Shown: positions 1-7,020 of the stretch, piece by piece | Numbering within the stretch: the first letter of the stretch is position 1 | Layout: every line of letters starts with the position of its first letter | Notes under the pieces: generated by a model | What the model was told of the DNA's origin: nothing | Databases searched by the model: none | The model's input: the letters and a program-made list of their open reading frames with translations, nothing else | Made by a program: the position numbers and the translations under genes | Assembly (NCBI GenBank): GCA_947176065.1 | Contig: CAMWPB010000010.1 | Span: forward strand, 1-64,000 | DNA: 64,000 nucleotides | Direction: 5' to 3' | Source of the DNA: an uncultured Lachnospiraceae bacterium | GTDB taxonomy: Bacteria; Bacillota; Clostridia; Lachnospirales; Lachnospiraceae

Positions 1-53
1 AAGCACAGCAATGTGTGCAGCTGACATGTACTAATAGGTCGTTGGCTTAACCA
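1..53 (+). rRNA. 23S ribosomal RNA, 3' end (partial)
   Basis: The first 53 bases match the conserved last helix of bacterial 23S rRNA: a GTACTAATAGGTCG block followed by GGCTTAACC, which closes the molecule by pairing with its 5' end. Only the last part is in the window; the 5' part lies before position 1. The exact 3' end is estimated. A terminator hairpin follows about 50 nt later and no 5S-like sequence is seen between them. Confidence 0.9.
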
Positions 54-103
54 AAACAAAGTGATCTTCAGATTCGGTTTTGAGGGTATGTTTTAAGTTT
101 ATC

Positions 104-143
104 AACACTATTTACAAAAAAATGTAATTAGTGTTTTTTTTTT
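104..143 (+). terminator. Rho-independent terminator of the rRNA operon
   Basis: An A/T-rich hairpin, AACACTA-TTTACA pairing with TGTAA-TTAGTGTT around a short A loop, runs straight into a tract of ten or more T residues. It lies about 50 nt after the 23S end, so it most likely ends the ribosomal transcript. Confidence 0.75.
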
Positions 144-162
144 AGAATATTTGTGATATAAT
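134..162 (+). promoter_or_regulatory. Possible promoter of the cheV-like gene
   Basis: A perfect -10 box TATAAT lies at 157-162, about 108 nt before the start codon. The -35 position falls in the T tract of the preceding terminator, so no good -35 hexamer is visible. No SigD-type (flagellar sigma) promoter was recognised here. Confidence 0.4.
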
Positions 163-270
163 AAGATAAATCTGAGATTGCGTGTAAATTTGCCAAAATT
201 TGAAGGGAATGAATGAGCAATCTAAAAGATGAGTGGGTATTTTCTAAATATATAACGTGAGGTGGATTGC

Positions 271-1173
271 ATGGATACAAAGATTCTGCTTGAAAATGGA
301 ACAAATGAGCTGGAGGTACTTGAATTTAAGCTGGATGGAAATGCTTACGGTATCAACGTGGCGAAGATCAAGGAAATCATTAATTATCAGGAAGTAACGC
401 CTGTACCGAACGCGCATCCGAGTATTGAGGGCATTTTTATGCCGCGTGATACGATGATTACGGCGATTGACCTGAAGAACTGCTTACAGAGAGGTGTTTC
501 TGAGCCGGGCGGTCTCTTTATCGTCACAAACTTTAATAAGCTGGACATCGCATTCCATGTAGACTCTGTAGTGGGAATCCACCGTGTATCATGGAGAGAG
601 ATTATTAAACCGGGTTCTACGGTGTCAACATCGGAAGACGGCGTTTCGACCGGTATCATTAAGTTTGACGACAGGCTGATTATTATTCTGGACTTTGAGA
701 AGATTGTGACGGATATTAATCCGGAGACAGGCCTTAAGCTTGCGGATATTGAGGAGCTGGGTGAGAGACACAGAATTGATGTGCCGATTCTGATTGCCGA
801 GGATTCTCCGCTGTTGAACAAGCTGATCGTAGACTCCTTACATAAGGCGGGCTATGTGAATCTGATTCATACGGAGAATGGCCAGCAGGCTTACGATGTG
901 ATTCAGGAGTGTAAGAAAGAGGGCACACTTAAGGAGCATGTACAGTGTATTATCACGGATATTGAGATGCCGCTTATGGATGGTCACAGATTGACGAAGC
1001 TGGTGAAGTCGGATGACGAGACGAAGGATATTCCGATTGTTATCTTCTCATCTCTGGTGAATGATGATATGAAGAGAAAGGGAGAAGCGCTTGGAGCGAA
1101 TGCGCAGCTTTCTAAACCGGAGATCGGCAATTTGGTACGCGTGGTGGATGAACTGGTCTTGAATAATAAGTAA
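271..1173 (+). CDS. cheV: Chemotaxis protein CheV (CheW domain plus response-regulator receiver)
   Basis: This 300-aa protein couples chemoreceptors to CheA and adjusts their sensitivity. Residues about 10-155 form a CheW-like domain, recognisable from the LEFKLDGNAYGINVAKIKEI stretch and the PxxHPSIEGIF segment. Residues about 170-295 form a CheY-like receiver with the acidic pair ED of LIAEDSP, the phospho-acceptor Asp in ITDIEMP and the conserved Lys in LSKPE. The ATG at 271 is preferred because GTGAGGTGG sits just upstream; a GTG at 262 is also in frame but would overlap that site. The gene stands alone after the rRNA terminator and ends at a strong hairpin. It implies a chemotactic organism, in line with the methyl-accepting protein at 57768. 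Confidence 0.9.
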   Translation: MDTKILLENGTNELEVLEFKLDGNAYGINVAKIKEIINYQEVTPVPNAHPSIEGIFMPRDTMITAIDLKNCLQRGVSEPGGLFIVTNFNKLDIAFHVDSVVGIHRVSWREIIKPGSTVSTSEDGVSTGIIKFDDRLIIILDFEKIVTDINPETGLKLADIEELGERHRIDVPILIAEDSPLLNKLIVDSLHKAGYVNLIHTENGQQAYDVIQECKKEGTLKEHVQCIITDIEMPLMDGHRLTKLVKSDDETKDIPIVIFSSLVNDDMKRKGEALGANAQLSKPEIGNLVRVVDELVLNNK

Positions 1174-1196
1174 GTGGGAAGATAAATCAAAAAGTA

Positions 1197-1225
1197 AAGG
1201 CCGGGAGTTTCCCGGCCTTGTCTCA
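1197..1225 (+). terminator. Terminator after cheV
   Basis: AAGGCCGGGA and TCCCGGCCTT form a perfect 10-bp stem around a GTT loop, 23 nt after the cheV stop codon. The T tract is short (TTGTCT), so termination may be incomplete. Confidence 0.7.
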
Positions 1226-1226
1226 T

Positions 1227-1353
1227 GTACGTATAAGCAGAGCCGGAAGGCTCACGAAGCAGACATGATGCTGTATGGATGGATGACTCGTGAGCTTTCC
1301 GGCGGGCAGTGCGGACGGGAAATACGAGGTGTTTCGAGTCTGCTTATATGTGT
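1227..1353 (+). repeat. Nested inverted repeat in the leader of the sirtuin-like gene
   Basis: Two stems are nested. The outer arms 1229-1241 and 1339-1351 pair over 13 bp (ACGTATAAGCAGA with TCTGCTTATATGT, one G-U). The inner arms 1242-1257 and 1288-1303 pair over 16 bp (GCCGGAAGGCTCACGA with TCGTGAGCTTTCCGGC, one G-T). The right outer arm ends beside the AGGAGG ribosome binding site of the next gene at 1354-1359. It could be a regulatory leader structure or a miniature inverted-repeat element. The left end is one copy of a 21-bp motif also seen at 17298 and 29029. Confidence 0.7.
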
Positions 1354-1369
1354 AGGAGGAAATGCCAGA

Positions 1370-2173
1370 ATGGATGTGCAGCTACAGGAAATAAGAGAAA
1401 AGATACAGGATGCAGAGCTTGTTCTTGTGGGACTTGGAGAAGGGTTTCAGTATGGCTGGGGCGCGCTCTTGCAGGATGAGAGGTATCGGGAAATTGAACG
1501 GGAAATAGGAGATGAGGAACGTTATGTCTGGGTCGTTCCTTTTTTGCAGAAAATGATACTGCGCCGGGAGCGTGAAGACAGATGGGATCGGGCTTATCAG
1601 GCGTTGAAGTCGCTTGTGGCGGATAAGAATTACTTTGTGGTTTCACTCTGTATAGATGATTATCTGTATGGGGCAGGGCTTGATGAGAAAAGGCTGGTGA
1701 CGCCCTGTGGCGGTTTCCGCAGGATGCAGTGCGACCGAAACTGCGCAGGAGAGTTGTCAGAGATACCGGAGGAGACATATGAAGCAGTTTTGCGGTATTA
1801 TGGAGGCGGGCTGTCGTTATCTGATCTGGAAGAGCCGGTTTGCGCAAAATGTGGCGGAAAGCTGCGGTTTAACCAGCTCGGTGTGGAACGGTATGCGCAG
1901 GAAGGCTATCTGGACCAGTGGAATGTCTACACGAAATGGCTGCAGGGCACTGTGAATAAAAGGCTGTGTGTGCTGGAACTGGGGGCTGGAATGAGTTATC
2001 CCGGCATTATTCGTTTTCCCTTTGAAAAGATGGTTTATTATAACCAGAAGGCCTTTTTGTACCGCGTGCATCCGCGGCTCTATCAGCTGGGAGAAGAAAT
2101 TGCGGACAGGAGCAGAGGAATTGCGGTGAATCCCGTCGAGTTTCTTGCCACATTGGGAAAAGGGATTTGTTAA
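1370..2173 (+). CDS. Degenerate sirtuin-like (Sir2-fold) protein
   Basis: This 267-aa protein resembles the divergent Sir2-like proteins common in Clostridia. What is visible: an N-terminal hydrophobic strand with LVLVGLGEGF where sirtuins have the GAGIS NAD loop, a probable zinc site made of CDRNC and CAKCGG (near residues 121-125 and 162-166), and a late LELGAGMSYPGIIRFPFE stretch like the C-terminal nucleotide-binding part. The canonical catalytic FGE-His segment is not recognisable, so deacetylase activity is doubtful. ADP-ribose or NAD binding is a guess. ATG 1370 is chosen over an upstream start at 1265 because AGGAGG lies 10 nt before it and the upstream stretch belongs to an inverted repeat. 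Confidence 0.6.
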   Translation: MDVQLQEIREKIQDAELVLVGLGEGFQYGWGALLQDERYREIEREIGDEERYVWVVPFLQKMILRREREDRWDRAYQALKSLVADKNYFVVSLCIDDYLYGAGLDEKRLVTPCGGFRRMQCDRNCAGELSEIPEETYEAVLRYYGGGLSLSDLEEPVCAKCGGKLRFNQLGVERYAQEGYLDQWNVYTKWLQGTVNKRLCVLELGAGMSYPGIIRFPFEKMVYYNQKAFLYRVHPRLYQLGEEIADRSRGIAVNPVEFLATLGKGIC

Positions 2174-2234
2174 ATGGGGTAAGATGTGATAAAATGTGAG
2201 GTAGTGCGACATTAAAAGTAAACGGGGAGAAATT

Positions 2235-4700
2235 ATGAGCTCAAGTGAAGAATATTTAGACAGTTTATTGGATTCTATACTGGGAGGCGGGAAACCGGAT
2301 GGAGAGGAGTCAGACGCACTCGGGACAGAGAGCGGAGATAATCAGGCGGCTTCAGCAGACGGCGGGAAAGCCATGTCTTCCCAAGAGATAGAGGAGATGC
2401 TGATGTCCATGGGGACTCTTGGCGGTGCGGAGGAAGAAACGCAGAATGCAGCCGACTCAGAGACAGATGATATGGAGGCTATGCTCGCTTTTATGAATGA
2501 GCATAATGCCGGCGCTTCTGTTTCTGGAGACGAAGAGTTGTCGTTGGATGATTTGTCGCTGGACGATCTGGATTTGGGCGAAAGCGGCGAGGCAGCGTTG
2601 GATGATCTGTCACTGGATGGCCTGTCATTGGATGATCTTGGGATGGAAGATGGCGCAGCATCGGGTGATTTGGCTTTAGGGGACATGAATGACGGCGGAG
2701 ACATGTCGGACGGCTTGGACGGACTGTCGCTGGATGATTTGTCATTGGACGATCTGGACTTAGGCGAGAGCAGCGGTGAAACAGCGTTAGATGATCTGTC
2801 ACTGGATGGCCTGTCGTTGGATGATCTGGGAATGGAAGAGGGCGCAGCAACAGACAATTTTGCGTTGGAAGATACGGAAGCCGGGGCAGGCATGTCGGAA
2901 GGCATGGATGGATTGATGCTGGATGATCTGTCACTGGATGATTTGTCATTGGACGATCTTGGCATGGAAGAAGGTACGGCGTCGAATGATTTTGCTTTGG
3001 AGGACACGGAAGCCGGAGCGGGTATGTCGGGCGGTCTGGATGGATTTTCGCTGGACGATCTGTCATTAGAAGAACCGGAAGGTGCGGATGGTGAGATGGA
3101 CGGGCTCATGTCTGAGGAGGATATTGACCGTCTTTTGAGTGGTGACTTGTCTGACGGGGAAGGCGGAGCAGATGGTTTTGCCCTGGAGGAGACAGGAGAG
3201 AGCGATGATGATCTGTCTTCACTTTTGGCGGGGATGGATCACGATGAAGCTTTGTCGGAGATTAACGATCTGTTAGAGGAGTCTGATCAGGGTGTCTCAC
3301 CTGACGACGATATGCTGGCGATGCTGGAAGGTGTGGATGATAGCAGCTTTGATTTCTTTGAGAGTGATGAGGCGGCTAAAGAAGCGGAAAGCATCCGGGA
3401 GCTTACGCCGGAGGAGATTGCGGCCAGAGAAGGCGGTGAGAAGCCGAAGAAGGAGAAAAAGAAGCGTAAGAAGCTGTTTGGGAAAAAGAAGAAGGAAGAA
3501 GAGGCAGAAGCAGAGGAGAAAACTGCGGCCGAAGAACCCGTGGATGAGCTGGAGGCGCTTTTGGCAGAAGGCTTGGAGCAGGAGCCGGAATCAGAGCCGA
3601 AAACCGAGGAAAAGAAGCCGGGAGTTTTTGCAAGGCTTATGAATTTCCTGCTGGAGGCGGACGAGGACGACGAAGATCCTGTTGCGGCGGAAGTGCTGGC
3701 GGATAACGACGGTGAGATGGGAACGGTTACCGATGAGAACAGAGCGCTTCTGGAGGAACTGAGCGAAGAGGATAAGAAGGGCAAAAAGAAGAAAAAGAAA
3801 GATAAGAAAAAGGGTAAGAAAGGCAAGGCGGGGGAAGAAGGCGAAGAGGAAGCCGAGGGCGAAGAGGAAGATAACAAGAAAGCAAAGAAGAAAAAGAAGA
3901 AGGTAAAGAAGAAAAAAGAAGAGGCAGAAGAGGTAGATCTGTTTGCACCGCCGGAGAAGAAGCTTTCTAAAAAGAAAGTGATATCGGTGTTTATGTTCTG
4001 CGGTACGATTGCGGCCTGCATTATACTGTTGGTTTCCTTCCTGCCAAATTATATGGAGAAGAGAGAGGCACAGGTAGCATACGATTATCAGAACTATGCC
4101 GAAGTATATGATCTTCTCTATGGCAAGGAGCTGAGTGAGCAGGATGAAATTCTGTTCCAGAGAAGCAATCTGATTCTGCAGATGAATCGGAAACTTTCTT
4201 CTTATCAAAATTATAGTGACCTCGATATGCGTCTTGAGTCGCTGAATGCATTGATCAGCGGTGTGGCGCGCTATCAGGTGGTTCTGCCAGAGGCCGAGAC
4301 CTATAATGTGGTGGGCGAGGTCAGTGGTATTTATGCGCAGATATTAGAGAGATTGTCGGCGGACTTTGGGGTTTCAGAGCAGGATGCACTGGAGATTATT
4401 GCGGTAGAAGACGATGTGATATATTCTCAGAGACTTGAAGCGATTATAAACGGTGCGGTTTACGATGAGGATGTTCCGGCGGGCAGGCAGGATATTCTGC
4501 CGGAGGAAGAGGAGATCATCGAGAGAATCGACGGACTCGAAGCCGACTTTGACGAAGAACAGCCGCAGGATGCACAGACGGATGAGATTCCGGAAGAGGA
4601 TATGCTGCCGGAGGAAATGCCGGAAGAGGCAGCGACGTCAGATGAAAATGCGGGTGAGGACATATCTGCGGATGAGAATACAGATGAAAGGGCAGAATGA
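2235..4700 (+). CDS. Acidic repeat protein with one membrane anchor, function unknown
   Basis: The 821-aa product was not recognised as a named family. Residues 1-100 are acidic and low complexity. Residues about 102-276 carry three long repeats (62-63 residue period) built from SLDDL units. Residues about 390-575 mix acidic and lysine-rich blocks (KKEKKKRKK and similar). One hydrophobic segment at about 582-603 (VISVFMFCGTIAACIILLV) should span the membrane, leaving a C-terminal domain of about 215 residues, perhaps helical, ending in another Asp/Glu-rich tail. Four short peptides resemble the FliM N-terminal CheY-binding motif: MSSQEIEEML (47), LMSEEDIDRLLSG (291), LSEINDLL (340) and LTPEEIA. 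The start has GGGGAG upstream. The gene overlaps hisH by 4 bp (ATGA), but hisH looks functionally unrelated; proximity to cheV may be more telling. Confidence 0.75.
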   Translation: MSSSEEYLDSLLDSILGGGKPDGEESDALGTESGDNQAASADGGKAMSSQEIEEMLMSMGTLGGAEEETQNAADSETDDMEAMLAFMNEHNAGASVSGDEELSLDDLSLDDLDLGESGEAALDDLSLDGLSLDDLGMEDGAASGDLALGDMNDGGDMSDGLDGLSLDDLSLDDLDLGESSGETALDDLSLDGLSLDDLGMEEGAATDNFALEDTEAGAGMSEGMDGLMLDDLSLDDLSLDDLGMEEGTASNDFALEDTEAGAGMSGGLDGFSLDDLSLEEPEGADGEMDGLMSEEDIDRLLSGDLSDGEGGADGFALEETGESDDDLSSLLAGMDHDEALSEINDLLEESDQGVSPDDDMLAMLEGVDDSSFDFFESDEAAKEAESIRELTPEEIAAREGGEKPKKEKKKRKKLFGKKKKEEEAEAEEKTAAEEPVDELEALLAEGLEQEPESEPKTEEKKPGVFARLMNFLLEADEDDEDPVAAEVLADNDGEMGTVTDENRALLEELSEEDKKGKKKKKKDKKKGKKGKAGEEGEEEAEGEEEDNKKAKKKKKKVKKKKEEAEEVDLFAPPEKKLSKKKVISVFMFCGTIAACIILLVSFLPNYMEKREAQVAYDYQNYAEVYDLLYGKELSEQDEILFQRSNLILQMNRKLSSYQNYSDLDMRLESLNALISGVARYQVVLPEAETYNVVGEVSGIYAQILERLSADFGVSEQDALEIIAVEDDVIYSQRLEAIINGAVYDEDVPAGRQDILPEEEEIIERIDGLEADFDEEQPQDAQTDEIPEEDMLPEEMPEEAATSDENAGEDISADENTDERAE
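2538..3062 (+). repeat. Tandem in-frame repeats encoding SLDDL-rich units
   Basis: Three direct repeats begin at 2538, 2724 and 2913, a period of 186-189 bp. Each starts with two or more copies of an S-L-D-D-L codon block and ends in a Gly/Met/Asp-rich linker. The third copy is shorter and lacks the DLDLGES segment. The period keeps the frame, so copy number can change without breaking the protein. Long near-identical DNA also makes this a place where assembly could collapse. Confidence 0.85.
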
Positions 4701-5305
4701 TGGTAGCGATTATCGATTATGATGCCGGCAACATCAAAAGTGTGGAGAAGGCCGTTTCCCTGCTGGGGCATGAAGTGGTGCTGACGAGAGAGCGGGATGA
4801 GATTCTTTCTGCGGATCATGTGATTCTGCCAGGCGTCGGCGCTTTTAGCGATGCCATGGATAAACTGCAGGGATATGGACTGGTTTCTGTGATCCGGGAA
4901 GTGGCTGAAAAGAAAATTCCCTTTTTGGGCATTTGCTTGGGGCTGCAGTTGATGTTTGAGAGCAGTGAGGAGGCGCCGGGCGTAGCAGGTCTGGGACTTT
5001 TGAAGGGAAAGATAGTGCGGATTCCTGATGGGGAGAATCTGAAAATACCCCACATCGGTTGGAATTCCCTACGCTTTCCGAATCCGGGAAGGCTGTTTCA
5101 GGGGATTGCGGAAGGTTCTTATGTGTATTTTGTGCATTCCTATTATCTGCAGGCGGATGACCCGCAGATTGTGAAGGCGTCCACAGAGTACGGAACGCTG
5201 ATTCACGCTTCGGTGGAGAAGGACTGTCTTTTTGCCTGCCAGTTCCACCCGGAGAAAAGCTCGGAGACAGGACTTAAAATATTACAGAACTTTTTGGAAA
5301 TATAG
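4697..5305 (+). CDS. hisH: Imidazole glycerol phosphate synthase, glutaminase subunit HisH
   Basis: HisH frees ammonia from glutamine and passes it to HisF, which makes imidazole glycerol phosphate and AICAR in histidine synthesis. The 202-aa product shows the class I amidotransferase features: VILPGVGAF near residue 48, the catalytic Cys in LGICLGLQL near 80, and the His-Glu pair in QFHPEKSS near 180. ATG 4697 overlaps the stop of the previous gene by 4 nt, and an ATG at 4700 is also possible. hisF follows after 15 nt. The other his genes are not in this window. Confidence 0.95.
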   Translation: MMVAIIDYDAGNIKSVEKAVSLLGHEVVLTRERDEILSADHVILPGVGAFSDAMDKLQGYGLVSVIREVAEKKIPFLGICLGLQLMFESSEEAPGVAGLGLLKGKIVRIPDGENLKIPHIGWNSLRFPNPGRLFQGIAEGSYVYFVHSYYLQADDPQIVKASTEYGTLIHASVEKDCLFACQFHPEKSSETGLKILQNFLEI

Positions 5306-5320
5306 GACGGAGCGGCTTAC

Positions 5321-6085
5321 ATGCACACAAAGCGGATTATTCCCTGCCTTGACGTGAAAAACGGCAGGGTTGTCAAGGGAGTCAATTTTATAAACTTTAA
5401 GGATGCGGGAGACCCGGCTGAGGTCGGCGCGGCCTATGACAAGTCCGGCGCGGACGAACTGGTTTTTCTGGATATCACGGCTTCGTCCGATGCGAGAAAT
5501 ACGGCTGTGGAGATGGTGCGCAAGGTGGCCGAGAGGGTATTTATTCCCTTTACGGTGGGCGGCGGTATCCGCACGGTGGAGGATTTTAAGGCGATTCTGC
5601 GGGAGGGGGCCGATAAGGTTTCCGTCAATTCTGCGGCTATTATGAATCCAAATCTGATCAGCGAGGCGGCGGATAAATTTGGCAGCCAGTGTGTGGTGGT
5701 TGCCATTGATGCGAAAAGACGTGCCGACGGGGCAGGCTTTACCATCTACAAAAACGGCGGCCGTGTGGATATGGGAATCGACGCTGTGGAATGGGCCATG
5801 AAAGCGGAGAAGCTGGGCGCGGGTGAAATCCTTCTGACCAGTATGGACGGGGACGGCACCAAGGCAGGATATGATCTGGAGCTGACGAGGGCCATTGCGG
5901 AGAATGTGTCGATCCCGGTGATTGCCTCCGGCGGCGCAGGAACCATGGAGCATTTTTACGAGGCATTTACGGAAGGTAAGGCGGAGGCGGCGCTGGCGGC
6001 ATCCCTCTTTCATTTCAAGGAAATGGAGATACGGGATTTAAAGAAATATCTGAGAGAGAAAGGTATTTCGGTGAGATTAGCGTGA
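5321..6085 (+). CDS. hisF: Imidazole glycerol phosphate synthase, cyclase subunit HisF
   Basis: HisF is the (beta/alpha)8 synthase partner of HisH. The 254-aa sequence has the normal family length and starts with [19 protein letters not shown], which carries the conserved catalytic Asp of strand 1. Other family marks are VGGGIRT near 80, the AIDAKR strand near 128 and the phosphate-binding [11 protein letters not shown] near 203. The second catalytic Asp is probably in TSMDGDGTK near 174. The gene follows hisH closely and forms one transcription unit with it. Its stop is followed within 4 nt by the structured element at 6089-6199. Confidence 0.96.
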   Translation: MHTKRIIPCLDVKNGRVVKGVNFINFKDAGDPAEVGAAYDKSGADELVFLDITASSDARNTAVEMVRKVAERVFIPFTVGGGIRTVEDFKAILREGADKVSVNSAAIMNPNLISEAADKFGSQCVVVAIDAKRRADGAGFTIYKNGGRVDMGIDAVEWAMKAEKLGAGEILLTSMDGDGTKAGYDLELTRAIAENVSIPVIASGGAGTMEHFYEAFTEGKAEAALAASLFHFKEMEIRDLKKYLREKGISVRLA

Positions 6086-6088
6086 AAA

Positions 6089-6199
6089 ATGCGAAAAGTA
6101 CTTCTAAAGCTGTCCCGTCATAGGACGAGGGCGCAAAGTCAGCAGAGCTGACTTGGAAGTACTAAGTTTTGCGTAAGAGAATGCTTGGCGGCATTCTCT
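6089..6199 (+). ncRNA. Structured intercistronic RNA element, copy A (hisF-ung)
   Basis: A long stem joins 6089-6104 to 6156-6174: eight pairs ATGCGAAA/TTTTGCGT, a 3-nt bulge AAG, then eight pairs AGTACTTC/GAAGTACT. Inside lies the hairpin AAGTCAGC-AGA-GCTGACTT (6136-6154). Downstream lies AGAGAATGC-TTGGCG-GCATTCTCT (6176-6199). The same layout, with compensatory changes, occurs at 32857-32951. No known riboswitch class was recognised. It may act on mRNA processing, decay or partial termination between hisF and ung, or be a REP-like dispersed repeat. Confidence 0.65.
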
Positions 6200-6318
6200 G
6201 CACATTTTAAAGTTGGGTATGCAAAGGGGCATAGGAACAAGACAGGGATGGTTCTATGCCCTTTTATGCGCAGGGAAGTATGAGGATTTTTAGACGAAAG
6301 AGAAAGGGAGAACGTACA

Positions 6319-7020
6319 ATGGCGATGCTGGCAAATGACTGGGCACAGGCTCTGGACAGTGAATTTCGTAAGCCCTATTACAAAAACCTTTACATGTTCG
6401 TGAAAGAGGAGTACAGTAAACGGGTGGTGTATCCGCCTGCGGACGATATATTTAACGCTTTTCATTTTACGCCGCTTCATGAGGTGAAGGTGCTGCTTTT
6501 GGGGCAGGACCCATACCATAACGAGCATCAGGCGCACGGTATGAGTTTTTCGGTACTGCCGGATCAGAAAGAGATTCCGCCGTCCCTGCAGAATATTTAC
6601 AAAGAGCTGCAGGATGATCTGGGATGTTACATTCCCGATAACGGGTATCTGCAGAAGTGGGCCGATCAGGGAGTGCTTCTTTTGAATACGGTGCTGACCG
6701 TGCGGGCGCATCAGGCAAATTCCCATCAGGGAAAAGGCTGGGAGGAGTTTACGGACGCGGTGATCCGGGCGGTAAACGAACAGGACAGGCCGATTGTGTA
6801 CCTGCTGTGGGGAAGGCCTGCGCAGAGTAAGATGCCGATGCTCACGAATCCGAAGCATCTGATCTTAAAGGCGCCGCATCCAAGTCCGTTATCGGCGTAC
6901 CGGGGATTTTTCGGGTGCCGGCATTTCAGCCAGTGTAACGCTTTTCTGGAAAAGAACGGCGTGGAGCCGATTGACTGGCAGATTGAGAACATTACAGGAG
7001 GAGAAAGCAAACATGAGTAA
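6319..7020 (+). CDS. ung: Uracil-DNA glycosylase (family 1)
   Basis: Ung removes uracil from DNA and starts base-excision repair. The 233-aa product carries the water-activating motif GQDPYHN near residue 64, which also holds the catalytic Asp. It also has the leucine-loop motif APHPSPLSAYRGF near 190 with the catalytic His, and LLNTVLTVRAHQANSH near 125. ATG 6319 is supported by AAAGGGAG about 8 nt upstream; longer in-frame starts back to 6256 lack this. The last 8 nt overlap the start of lysA, so the two are translationally coupled. Confidence 0.95.
   Translation: MAMLANDWAQALDSEFRKPYYKNLYMFVKEEYSKRVVYPPADDIFNAFHFTPLHEVKVLLLGQDPYHNEHQAHGMSFSVLPDQKEIPPSLQNIYKELQDDLGCYIPDNGYLQKWADQGVLLLNTVLTVRAHQANSHQGKGWEEFTDAVIRAVNEQDRPIVYLLWGRPAQSKMPMLTNPKHLILKAPHPSPLSAYRGFFGCRHFSQCNAFLEKNGVEPIDWQIENITGGESKHE

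Noticed and set aside
2538..3062. CRISPR-like array
   Set aside because: Regular repeats are present but they are coding, in frame and without spacers of unique sequence, so they are protein repeats.
3287..4021. Long minus-strand frames opposite the acidic repeat protein (also 2342-3109 and 3591-4208)
   Set aside because: They are mirror images of low-complexity Asp/Glu/Lys codons, giving Ser- and Phe-rich products with no start signals or domains.
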